From Acidobacteriota bacterium (GTDB lineage Bacteria > Acidobacteriota > Terriglobia > Terriglobales > Acidobacteriaceae), in the NCBI GenBank assembly GCA_021780095.1, contig JAJXZK010000060.1, positions 1-16,261 on the forward strand: a stretch of 16,261 nt of DNA, in the 5' to 3' direction. The notes under the pieces are model-generated. The model saw only the letters and a program-made list of their open reading frames with translations, was not told the origin of the DNA and did not search any database. This document shows positions 1 through 7,106 of the stretch, piece after piece. Position 1 is the first letter of the stretch. Each line of letters starts with the position of its first letter. The position numbers and the translations under genes were made by a program.

Positions 1-1296
1 GTCAAGGCATTTCACGATCAAACCGGCTTGAATCCGAAGACAGACATCAAGCTCGGCGATTTTAACGACCCGGGCTTTCGCAAGTGGGTTGATTTCCGTA
101 TCCAGACCATCACCGATTTCATGGGGGAGGTTCGCAAGACTGCGGTCTCTGTGAACCCCAACATCGCGGTCATTCCGGAGATCTATCCCGGCATCGAAGA
201 ATCGGCCGTGCGAGTCGGCGCCGACGTCTATCAGCTCTATCCGGTCGTCGACGCAGTCGCGCACGAGTATGAATTCGGCGACGGAGAAGACCATACCGCC
301 GCCAGCCGCAGCCAATTCGACTGGTTCCTGTATCAGGTGGGCATCCAGTCATTTCGGGCCTTTGCCGGCGATAAGCCCACATGGATGCTGAACTATTCCT
401 GGGATGGCAATCCGAAAGTGATTCCCAGCGATGCGATGAAGAACCTCGCCATGTCGGAGCTAATGGCAGGCGCGAACTTCTGGGATGCTCCGGGCCACAG
501 CATGGCCGGCTCGAACGACATGGCCACGCGGACCGAGATCTTCCATTGGATTGCGGCCAATCAATCAACCTTCAGCTCGCCTAGACTACCGGTCGGCAAG
601 GTTGGCGTATATTTCTCTGACAAGACGCGTAATTACTATCCGGATGAATTTATTCGCTCCTACCAGGGCGTTCTACTGCTGCTGTTACGCAGCCATCTTC
701 AATTTCAAATCGTCACGCCTCGAACACTCGCTTCGTTTCATGGCAAGACCCTGATATTGCCCGACGTTCGAATTCTCAGTCAGCCGGAGATCGACGCGCT
801 ACATCACTTGGCTGCGTCCTGCAAAATCATTTCGACTGGAAATATCGATCCTCGCCTCGCTCACCTAAAGGAGCTGGTTCAAATTCAAGGCGATCCCGGC
901 AGCAGTTATCTCGCCTCCGCACAAAAGGATTTCGATGGCACGTCTCCCGACACTCAATCGCAATTTTTTAATTCCATCACAAAGGACTCCGAATTTTCGA
1001 TCGATGCATCCCCGGATATGGTCGCCTATATTGCAACCGTGCGAAACCAGACCCATTGGTTTTTCGCGAATTTCAAAGGATTAAAGCAAGGCGCCGCCAC
1101 AGTACCCGAGCCGGAGAAGAACGTAGTTCTCGAAGCTCCGCTGCGCGGCGGCGCCACCCTCCATTTCTTACCGTTTCTTGGCACAGCCGTGACGTTAAAT
1201 GGCACAGTTTCCGGCGATCGAGTGAAGTTCACGATACCGCAAATCGATCGTGGAGCGGTTGCGTGGTCCGACCATGACGCAACTTCGTCCAAGTGA
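1..1296 (+). CDS. Glycoside-hydrolase-like protein, clan-A type (5' end outside window)
   Basis: The frame is open from base 1, so this is the C-terminal ~431 residues of a longer protein; the TTG at 28 is not a convincing start. The first ~190 residues look like the second half of a TIM barrel of the GH42 / hypothetical glycosyl hydrolase type, with 'NIAVIPEIYPG', 'DVYQLYPVVDAVAHEYEFG' and 'GDKPTWMLNYSWDG' as strand-end segments. From about residue 205 ('VGKVGVYFSDKTRNYYP') the protein resembles the GATase-like trimerisation domain that follows the barrel in beta-galactosidases, including the 'KTLILPDVRILSQPEID' stretch. A small beta-rich end follows. The likely role is polysaccharide or glycoside breakdown, but the substrate cannot be read and the catalytic acids cannot be assigned with the N-terminus missing. 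It converges on the tRNA gene, 40 bases away. The family assignment is by pattern memory and is only moderately sure. Confidence 0.6.
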   Translation, partial: VKAFHDQTGLNPKTDIKLGDFNDPGFRKWVDFRIQTITDFMGEVRKTAVSVNPNIAVIPEIYPGIEESAVRVGADVYQLYPVVDAVAHEYEFGDGEDHTAASRSQFDWFLYQVGIQSFRAFAGDKPTWMLNYSWDGNPKVIPSDAMKNLAMSELMAGANFWDAPGHSMAGSNDMATRTEIFHWIAANQSTFSSPRLPVGKVGVYFSDKTRNYYPDEFIRSYQGVLLLLLRSHLQFQIVTPRTLASFHGKTLILPDVRILSQPEIDALHHLAASCKIISTGNIDPRLAHLKELVQIQGDPGSSYLASAQKDFDGTSPDTQSQFFNSITKDSEFSIDASPDMVAYIATVRNQTHWFFANFKGLKQGAATVPEPEKNVVLEAPLRGGATLHFLPFLGTAVTLNGTVSGDRVKFTIPQIDRGAVAWSDHDATSSK

Positions 1297-1336
1297 CGAT
1301 CACCTTGAGACTAAGGGATTGGTTCGAAGATCTGCG

Positions 1337-1412
1337 TGGTGGGCCCGGAGGGATTTGAACCCCCAACCAAAGGATTATGAGTCCTCTGCTCTAACCGTTG
1401 AGCTACAGGCCC
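1337..1412 (-). tRNA. tRNA with CAT anticodon, probably tRNA-Ile2 (lysidine type)
   Basis: On the minus strand this folds as a full 76-nt tRNA with encoded CCA (1337-1339). The acceptor GGGCCTG pairs with CGGGCCC, with one T-G pair. The D stem is GCTC/GAGC. The anticodon stem GAGGA/TCCTT encloses the loop CTCATAA, so the anticodon is CAT. The T stem is GGGGG/CCCTC with loop TTCAAAT, and the discriminator base is A. A CAT anticodon fits elongator Met, initiator Met, or Ile2 read as lysidine-AU. The first acceptor pair is G-C and the anticodon stem lacks the three G-C pairs, so it is not an initiator. Pairs C4-G69 and C5-G68 match known TilS determinants of E. coli tRNA-Ile2 and are absent in E. 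coli elongator Met, so Ile2 is favoured. Confidence 0.93.
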
Positions 1413-1421
1413 TTCAATGAT

Positions 1422-1672
1422 TTACAGCTGCTCGACGGGCGACTGGTAGCCGGTCGACGTCGTTTTGGCTTGACTAGCGGGGACATTCTCAGAGTGCTGA
1501 AGCCGCTCGAAAGCACGCTCCACCGTCTCTGGTGTGGGGTGAATATGTCGCTTCGAAACGACGATCCTGCTATGCACCGCGATCCGCATGATGGTACACA
1601 AGCGTCCACTCCGGATTCACCAAGCCTACAAAGCATTGTATGGCGTAGAGAGCAGACTACAAAACCACCGTA
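1422..1672 (-). pseudogene. Decayed C-terminus of a tyrosine recombinase (integrase)
   Basis: Read on the minus strand, 1672-1598 gives 'FVVCSLRHTMLCRLGESG' then VDAC. This matches the box II region of phage-type tyrosine recombinases (usual form YSLRHT-LTRLGE-G-DA). The match resumes two bases out of frame at 1595 as 'TIMRIAVHSRIVV' then 'SKRHIHPTPETVERAFERLQ', and ends at a TAA at 1422-1424. In functional relatives this reads TIMRIAGHSS-T-S-RYVHPTPE--ERAFERL. There are three lesions. The frame shifts by two bases at 1596-1597. The residue before SLR is Cys where His or Tyr is usual. The nucleophilic tyrosine of RYVHP is His. No N-terminal part is recognisable upstream, where the phosphoesterase gene stop lies at 1707. 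The remnant ends 10 bases from the tRNA 5' end, so it is probably the scar of an element that once used this tRNA. Confidence 0.78.
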
Positions 1673-1706
1673 ATATCCCAGCGGAGGCTTTCTCCCTCGA
1701 CGGTCG

Positions 1707-3677
1707 TTACTGGGCTGGGCTCGGCGCCCCGCAGGGCGAGGTCAGCAGATCGCAGAGATCGCCGCTCTGCTGCTCGCGGTTAGCCTGCGCCGCAGTGGGA
1801 AGTTCGCCTAGACTCCAATTCCACTGGATGAAGCGGAGGATGGAGACGAAATCCATCTGCTGGTGAGAGATGTAGTTGGTTTTGGCGAAGGGAGAGATCA
1901 CTAGCACGGGAACACGCGCTCCCAGCCCCTCGGTGTTGGCCAGTTGCGGCGGCGGGACATGGTCGTACCAGCCGCCGCTTTCATCCCATAGCACGACGAT
2001 AGCGGAGTTCGGCCAAATGCTGGACTTCTGCACGTCCTGCACAACCTTTGAAAGAAACTCGACTCCGTCCAGTATATTTCCGCCGCCGGGATGCATGTCC
2101 TCCTGCCCGTCCGGCTGAATCCACAGCACGGAAGGAATCGAACCATTGTTGAGATCGTCTTCGAAGGACGCCAGGCTGAAGTTCTGAATGTGAAAAGAGT
2201 TTTGCGTACTCGTGAAGTACTGAAAGGGATCTTCCTGCGGGGTGTAGTCCGTGCATGTCCCGCTCTGCGAATTCGCATAGTTTGTCTGGTAATACCCCCA
2301 GGAGATCTGGGCCGTCGTAAGTTGGTCCCCTAGCGTAGTAGTAGTAAGAGGACCGGCGATGTGGCCTAGATCCCCATCCCTTGCTTGCTCCACTGCGCTA
2401 CAAGGATCGTAGTAAGGAAGGCTGGAAGCGGTGGTTAGGTCGAACGCAGTGGCGGCCACCATGTAGAACTCCTGGGCAGGCTCGCTGTTCATCGCGGAGG
2501 CAAAGAAATTATCGGCCAGAGCGTATTGCTGCGCATATGACCAAATGTTGGCGATGGACCAGGAGGACTGGTCGCTGGCCAGACCGGAGATGGTGTTGTC
2601 GTAATACCGCATGGAAAGATCGCCTTCCGCGTAGGCAAACTTATCCATCAGGCCATTATCCCAACTTGCGATGTAGGACGGCCGATTGTGGGTGGGGTCC
2701 CCGGTTTCCAGGGTATTCACCAGAGTAGGCGAAATGGTGTTCCCGTTGGCGTCTACCTGATGATAGCTGGGCAGGGAGGCGTTTAGCCCGTTCGCCCCTG
2801 GATAGGTGCCGAACAGATTGTCGAGAGAGTGATTCTGCATCATCACGATAATCAGGTTCGTAATTGGCGAGTTGGTGGCTCCCTGGGTCTGGACGGTGAC
2901 CGTGCTGGAAGCACTGACACTGGCCCCGCTGTTGGAGGTCGCAGTCAAAATGTATTGCGTGGTTGAAGTCGGGGAAACGGTGGTCGACCCAGAGGCGGAA
3001 ACGATTCCTATCCCTTGATTGATGGACACTGTGGTGGCATTGGTGGTCGACCACGAGAGCGTAGCAGTGTTGCCGCCGGTGATGGTGGCGGGAGAATCGG
3101 ATAACGTCGCTGTGGGAGTCGCCGTCTGCACAGTGATAGTGGCGGTAGAGGTGGCGGTCCCGCTGTTACCGGTCGCTGTCAGGGTGTATTCGGTAGTGGC
3201 AGACGGGGTCACCGTCGTCGATCCGGAGGTCGGAACGCTGCCGATGGCCGGAGTGATCGAAACCGAAGTGGCATTGGCCGTTGTCCAGGTCAGCGTCGCC
3301 GGATTTCCGGCGATGACGATGGCTGGAGCGGCGGAGAGGTTCGCCGTCGGAGCGGCGGCCACAGTTAGATTGATGGTGGTGAATGAGGAATGGCCGCATT
3401 TGTCCCACTCCTGGACCACGGTGTGGTTATAGCCCGGAGCCAGACTCAGTTGGGTATTGATTTGGGCTGCTCCATGCGAGCTGTACACCTGGACATTGTT
3501 GACGTAAATCCCCATGGAGCCGACGCCAAAGGCGCAGCTAGGCGCGGAGCCAATCGCAATGTATTGCACCGGTGAGGTGACGGTCGTGCCCGGAGCGGGG
3601 CTGCTCACCGTCACGGTCGCAAACGCCTGAACCGCAAACATCATAATAATCAGGGAGATAGCACGAAAAGCTTTCAT
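1707..3677 (-). CDS. Secreted phosphoesterase (phospholipase C / acid phosphatase family, PF04185) with Ig-like repeats
   Basis: The protein has 656 residues. ATG at 3677 follows GAGG with 7 bases spacing, and residues 1-20 form a Sec signal peptide (hydrophobic core ISLIIMMFAVQAFA). Residues ~22-107 are a beta-rich domain with two cysteines (48 and 94) that may bond. Residues ~109-184 and ~187-263 are two tandem Ig-like repeats (TATLTWTT-NAT-VSI..G form). The catalytic domain spans ~272-648. It has 'NLIIVMMQNHSLDNLFGTYP' at the N-terminal metal site, 'ADNFFASAMNSEPAQEFYMV' at the nucleophile region, 'SVLWIQPDGQEDMHPGGG', 'VVLWDESGGWYDHVPPP' for the Asp-Glu metal pair (D565, E566), and 'GARVPVLVISPFAK'. 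The family hydrolyses phosphate monoesters or phospholipid head groups outside the cytoplasm. The glutamate usual in M-E-N-H/R-S is Gln281 here, so metal binding may differ. It stands alone, not obviously in an operon. Substrate unknown. Confidence 0.88.
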   Translation of the reverse strand: MKAFRAISLIIMMFAVQAFATVTVSSPAPGTTVTSPVQYIAIGSAPSCAFGVGSMGIYVNNVQVYSSHGAAQINTQLSLAPGYNHTVVQEWDKCGHSSFTTINLTVAAAPTANLSAAPAIVIAGNPATLTWTTANATSVSITPAIGSVPTSGSTTVTPSATTEYTLTATGNSGTATSTATITVQTATPTATLSDSPATITGGNTATLSWSTTNATTVSINQGIGIVSASGSTTVSPTSTTQYILTATSNSGASVSASSTVTVQTQGATNSPITNLIIVMMQNHSLDNLFGTYPGANGLNASLPSYHQVDANGNTISPTLVNTLETGDPTHNRPSYIASWDNGLMDKFAYAEGDLSMRYYDNTISGLASDQSSWSIANIWSYAQQYALADNFFASAMNSEPAQEFYMVAATAFDLTTASSLPYYDPCSAVEQARDGDLGHIAGPLTTTTLGDQLTTAQISWGYYQTNYANSQSGTCTDYTPQEDPFQYFTSTQNSFHIQNFSLASFEDDLNNGSIPSVLWIQPDGQEDMHPGGGNILDGVEFLSKVVQDVQKSSIWPNSAIVVLWDESGGWYDHVPPPQLANTEGLGARVPVLVISPFAKTNYISHQQMDFVSILRFIQWNWSLGELPTAAQANREQQSGDLCDLLTSPCGAPSPAQ

Positions 3678-4335
3678 TCGTCGGCCTCAAGCAATTGGAT
3701 GTTTGGCAGACAGTTATAGTTCATATCGTGCAAAGGGTGGGCCTTGGACCTGTAGGGCTGCGCGCGGCCTAAGCACCGTCTCGTGCATGTCAATATACGC
3801 CCACCGGCAGGTTATGCAATACGGTAGATAGGCGTTGTTCGCATGATGAACGGACGCCTCGAGCGGTAAGTAGCACGGTTGCGGGTACTCGTGAGCCCAG
3901 GCTCCATTCAACTTGACAAAGATCTTGCATTCGAGCAAACAACATAGCTCTACGCATAGCCCAACTGCTTCCGTTGGGTGCCCTGCCGCTGAATCGGTTC
4001 AGTTGAGGCCAGGCCGAATACGTCAGGTGGAGGCTGGCAATGGTACCGACTGGTCTACCGCTAGCCGTTATTCATATTCCAAACGGCAGCGAAGGCATTG
4101 AGAGGACTAGCGCTCGAGCACAGCCGCTGGAAGCCCAGCATTATATGTCGGCCCTATCCACGTCAGTATCGACCGTAACATTTGTCACGGATACTATTTC
4201 TGTTGCGGTTTCCCAGGTCCACCCAGTACGCTCCGAGGATATGCGCCGAACAAAAGTAGGAACGCACCCTAGACCGATCACTCATCTAGCAATTGATCAC
4301 TCGTAGCGCACCACACTGGATGGGAGTTTTCTGCT
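3678..4335. other. 658-base stretch without a convincing gene
   Basis: This separates the divergent phosphoesterase (-) and antiporter (+) genes and must hold both promoters. Open frames inside it (minus 3714-3938; plus 3913-4101 and 4040-4306) have low-complexity or odd composition and no recognised motif. A TTGACA box lies at 3913-3918 but has no good -10 at 16-18 bases. On the minus strand, TATAAC (3715-3720) lies 37 bases before the phosphoesterase start and could be a -10, without a clear -35. Two adjacent hairpins lie at 3960-4002, and an 8-base direct repeat GATCACTC occurs at 4276-4283 and 4295-4302. It could be a degraded region; I see no transposon ends. Confidence 0.5.
3960..4002. 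repeat. Two adjacent small hairpins in the intergenic stretch
   Basis: The first hairpin is CCCAAC (3960-3965), a 7-base loop, then GTTGGG (3973-3978), a perfect 6-base stem. The second is CTGAA (3989-3993), loop TCGG, then TTCAG (3998-4002), a perfect 5-base stem. CAACTG (3962-3967) can also pair with CAGTTG (4000-4005), giving an alternative fold. There is no T-run after either, so a rho-independent terminator is unlikely. A structured leader or nothing functional are both possible. Confidence 0.3.
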
Positions 4336-5508
4336 GTGTCTATATTCCGTGACGTCGCGATGGTTTTGGCGTCGGCCCTGTTTTTTGGCTTTTTGTGCTG
4401 GCGTCTGCGCCAACCCCTGATTCTCGGCTACGTCCTCGCCGGTCTAATTCTGAGCCCGCTCACTCCCGGTCCGCACGTGCACGACTTGCACACGTTTCAG
4501 GTCATGGCGGAAGTAGGCGTCATCCTGCTGATGTTTTCCGTGGGGGTCGAGTTTTCCATCCCGGAATTATTGCGGGTCAAGTGGGTCGCGCTTGTCGGCG
4601 CTCCCATCGGTATCTCTCTTATGGTTGGCCTTGGCATTGGTGTGGGAAGGTTGCTTGGCTGGCCCATTCTCCAAGGTATCGCTGTCGGCTGTATCGTCTC
4701 TGTCGCCAGCACCATGGTGCTGATGCGCTTGCTGATGGACCGTGGCGAACTCGGTTCGGAGTCAGGCCGCATCATGGTTACGCTATCGCTGGTGGAAGAT
4801 CTTGCCGTTGTTGTTCTGACGGTCGTGCTTCCCAGCCTCGGTTCGTCCAACGGCGCAGACCTTCTACACGTCTTTTTGAAAATCGGCAAAGCGCTTCTTC
4901 TTCTCGTTCCTGTTGTTTTGCTCGGCTGGAAACTCGTTCCGCGTCTACTCTCCTACATTGAAAAAACCTGTAATGACGAGATCTCTCTTTTGCTGGCTCT
5001 GGCGATTTGTCTCGTCGTCGCCGCCATCACGGAAGCAGTTGGCCTGTCCCTCGCCCTGGGCGCATTCGTTGGCGGCATGTTGCTGGGTAGTTCTCCCTAT
5101 ACCCACAAACTCGCCGCCCAAACGCTTCCGCTTCGAGATGTCTTCGTGGCCCTTTTCTTCGTCACCATCGGCATGCTGATCGATCCGTCGAGCTGGCTGT
5201 CCGGCTGGCGCCTTCTCGCCGCGATGGTCGGGCTAATCCTGGTAGGTAAGTTTGTGGTTTGGTTTGCAGTGGTGCGAGCGTTCCGCTACAGCCGAGAAAC
5301 CGCATGGCGAGTTGGAATCGGGTTGACGCAGATCGGTGAATTTTCTTTTATCCTCGCGCAAGTGTCCATGCACTCCCACCTCATTACGTCAGAAGTTTAC
5401 AACGCCACTTTGGCCGGATCATTGATCACCATTCTGATCAACGCCACTCTCTTTAAACTGATACCGCGGGCATCAGGAGCCATGGGGCGACAAACCACCC
5501 ATGCCTGA
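4336..5508 (+). CDS. CPA2-family cation/proton antiporter, membrane domain only
   Basis: The protein has 390 residues. The GTG start at 4336 is preceded by GGGAG (4322-4326). It is an inner-membrane Na+(K+)/H+ exchanger of the KefB/YbaL type, with roughly 12-13 hydrophobic segments along the whole length. Family hallmarks are visible: 'LILGYVLAGLILSPLTPGP' (28-46), 'SLVEDLAVVVL' with the paired acidic residues E154-D155 in the transport path, 'LSLALGAFVGGMLLG' (237-251), 'FFVTIGMLIDP' (274-284) and 'GLTQIGEFSFILAQ' (329-342). KefB, KefC and YbaL usually carry a C-terminal TrkA-N/RCK nucleotide-binding domain. This protein stops at ~390, right after the membrane part, so gating must be different or supplied by another protein. 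It faces thiM tail-to-tail. The ion cannot be told from sequence. Confidence 0.88.
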   Translation: MSIFRDVAMVLASALFFGFLCWRLRQPLILGYVLAGLILSPLTPGPHVHDLHTFQVMAEVGVILLMFSVGVEFSIPELLRVKWVALVGAPIGISLMVGLGIGVGRLLGWPILQGIAVGCIVSVASTMVLMRLLMDRGELGSESGRIMVTLSLVEDLAVVVLTVVLPSLGSSNGADLLHVFLKIGKALLLLVPVVLLGWKLVPRLLSYIEKTCNDEISLLLALAICLVVAAITEAVGLSLALGAFVGGMLLGSSPYTHKLAAQTLPLRDVFVALFFVTIGMLIDPSSWLSGWRLLAAMVGLILVGKFVVWFAVVRAFRYSRETAWRVGIGLTQIGEFSFILAQVSMHSHLITSEVYNATLAGSLITILINATLFKLIPRASGAMGRQTTHA

Positions 5509-5577
5509 ATGGCTGGGTAGATCCTTTGTCGTGTCTTCATGCGATCGCGGTAGTCTAACTGAGCAAGCTCGGAGAAA

Positions 5578-6381
5578 TTACCCTTCGATTCGCATTGCAG
5601 CACGCAGTGCCTCCTCTGTCAGAGCGGCAACAGCGTCGAACAGATGGACCTGAAACGTTCCCGGACCCTGCGCTTTTTCCGCAGCAAATTCACCCGCCAG
5701 CCCATAGGCGGCCAAACCGGCGGCGGTCGCGATCGCAGCATCTTGTTCGACCGCCGCACAGGCAGCCACTATAGAAGTTGCCATGCATCCTGTGCCCGTG
5801 ACCGTGGCCATCATCGGATGCCCATTCGCAACCCGAAGCACCCGCGCTCCATCCGTCACAACATCGATGGGTCCGGTTACCGCAGCGACACATCCGAACT
5901 TCTTGGCAAATTGCGAAGCTGTCACGGCGGCATCGCCCTTTGAACCTACAGACTCAACCCCGCGAATCTTAGCCTCCATCCCCGCTAATGTGGCAATCTC
6001 TGCCAGGTTCCCGCGCACTATCGCGATCGATAGTTCCTTGAGTAAACGGTGGGCGCTTTCCGTTCGCAGTCGAGTCGCCCCCGCCCCGACTGGATCCAGA
6101 ACAATCGGAATGCCGTGCTGATTTGCTCGTCTCCCCGCCAGGAGCATCGCTTCCACCTGCTCCGGCCATAACGTTCCCAGGTTCAGCACCAAGGCGCTGG
6201 CAGCGCCGACCATTTCCTCCACTTCCTGTGGCGCGTGCGCCATTACGGGAAGCGCGCCCACGCACAACGTGATGTTCGCAGTCGCGTTCATGACCACAAA
6301 GTTTGTGATGTGGTGTATCAACGGCCGCTGTCTTCGCACTCGCGCAATCACCTCGCATGCCGCCTGTGTTGCGTCCTTCAT
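5578..6381 (-). CDS. thiM: Hydroxyethylthiazole kinase
   Basis: The product is 267 residues, normal for the family. The start is ATG at 6381, because GGAGGG (minus strand, 6387-6392) sits 5 bases upstream and the protein then begins at the usual ThiM N-terminus. The frame is open to 6549, but that extension has no family-like sequence. ThiM phosphorylates 4-methyl-5-(2-hydroxyethyl)thiazole with ATP, feeding salvage of the thiazole half of thiamine in the cytoplasm. Motifs: 'RPLIHHITNFVVMNATAN' (19-36) for the substrate pocket, 'LDPVGAGATRLR' (95-106), 'IVRGNLAEIATL' (121-132) for ATP/Mg binding, and 'TVTGTGCM' (193-200) with the active-site Cys199. No other thi gene lies in the window, and I see no TPP riboswitch signature in 6382-6635, so constitutive salvage is plausible. 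Confidence 0.95.
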   Translation of the reverse strand: MKDATQAACEVIARVRRQRPLIHHITNFVVMNATANITLCVGALPVMAHAPQEVEEMVGAASALVLNLGTLWPEQVEAMLLAGRRANQHGIPIVLDPVGAGATRLRTESAHRLLKELSIAIVRGNLAEIATLAGMEAKIRGVESVGSKGDAAVTASQFAKKFGCVAAVTGPIDVVTDGARVLRVANGHPMMATVTGTGCMATSIVAACAAVEQDAAIATAAGLAAYGLAGEFAAEKAQGPGTFQVHLFDAVAALTEEALRAAMRIEG

Positions 6382-6635
6382 ATACGCCCTCCATTTAACA
6401 GTATCAATGGGCAGATTCGTCCGGTGCTGGGTCCCAAAAAGCCGCGACGATTTCAAGCGTAAGCGAGTTGCGGTCAAAACGGTTCCCTCGCGCTTCTTCG
6501 ACCCGTGCGAATCCATGCTGCGCACTGGCCAAGGTGATGGGGCGCACATACAACCACCTATCGATTTCGAAATATTGGTATCTCAGGACATATTGCGAAA
6601 CCGCCTTTGCGATCGCGCGGAAGGAAATTGGTTGT

Positions 6636-7106
6636 ATGAGCGTCTTCAAGGATTCAGGACATCTTTTTCGATTGGCGGCGTTGTATGCAGTCGGCACATT
6701 GACGTTTCTAGGCATACGCGTCTATTTTGTGCCAAAAAGTTTCGGAGAATATGGGCATTATCGCGGAAATGCAATGGCGGAGATTGCCGCTCACCCGATC
6801 CATTTCGCCGGTCACCAGGCATGCGAGACCTGCCACACCGACGTGCAACAGATGAAGCAGAGCGGCATGCACGCGCAGGTGAATTGCGAAGCCTGTCATG
6901 GCCCGCTGGCCAAGCATGCGGAGGATCCCTCTGTGCAACCTGCCAAATTGGACACCGCCGTACTATGTGTACGCTGCCATGCGGCCAGCGCCGCCAGACC
7001 AAAGGGTTTTCCGCAGGTCGCGGCTTTGGATCACTCCAATGGTCTTCCCTGTGAAACCTGCCACAAACCGCACAGTCCGGCCATCAGCGCGGGAGGTCCA
7101 AAGTGA
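6636..7106 (+). CDS. Membrane-anchored tetrahaem cytochrome c (c3/c7-like)
   Basis: The product is 156 residues. ATG at 6636 follows AGGA (6622-6625), and only from this start does the protein begin with a single N-terminal membrane anchor (residues ~11-31, LAALYAVGTLTFLGI core), placing the rest in the periplasm. Four CxxCH haem-attachment sites are seen: CETCH (63-67), CEACH (84-88), CVRCH (111-115) and CETCH (139-143). Several extra histidines (H53, H56, H60, H79, H94, H133, H145) could be distal ligands. Its stop overlaps the GTG start of the next gene by 4 bases (GTGA), so translation is probably coupled. The role inferred from the neighbours is electron relay between the FeS subunit and a periplasmic partner, comparable with NrfB but shorter and anchored. 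An earlier start at 6468 would add unrelated, non-family sequence. Confidence 0.9.
   Translation: MSVFKDSGHLFRLAALYAVGTLTFLGIRVYFVPKSFGEYGHYRGNAMAEIAAHPIHFAGHQACETCHTDVQQMKQSGMHAQVNCEACHGPLAKHAEDPSVQPAKLDTAVLCVRCHAASAARPKGFPQVAALDHSNGLPCETCHKPHSPAISAGGPK

Noticed and set aside
3019..3432. Plus-strand 137-codon open frame, Val/Ala-rich, opposite the Ig repeats
   Set aside because: It is the antisense of the Thr/Ser-rich repeats of the phosphoesterase; repetitive valines come from reading those codons backwards.
3913..3918. TTGACA, a perfect -35 box
   Set aside because: No acceptable -10 hexamer 16-18 bases downstream on the plus strand.
3714..3938. Minus-strand open frame of 74 codons in the long gap
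   Set aside because: No motif, no clear ribosome site and unusual composition; most likely chance.
4040..4306. Plus-strand open frame of 88 codons in the long gap
   Set aside because: Ser/Thr/Val-rich without family resemblance or ribosome site; chance frame.
6404..6715. Minus-strand open frame of 103 codons between thiM and the cytochrome gene
   Set aside because: Its composition is fairly protein-like and it would end 22 bases before thiM, but it has no recognisable motif, its start would lie inside the cytochrome gene on the opposite strand, and no good ribosome site supports an internal start. Possibly a remnant, not called.
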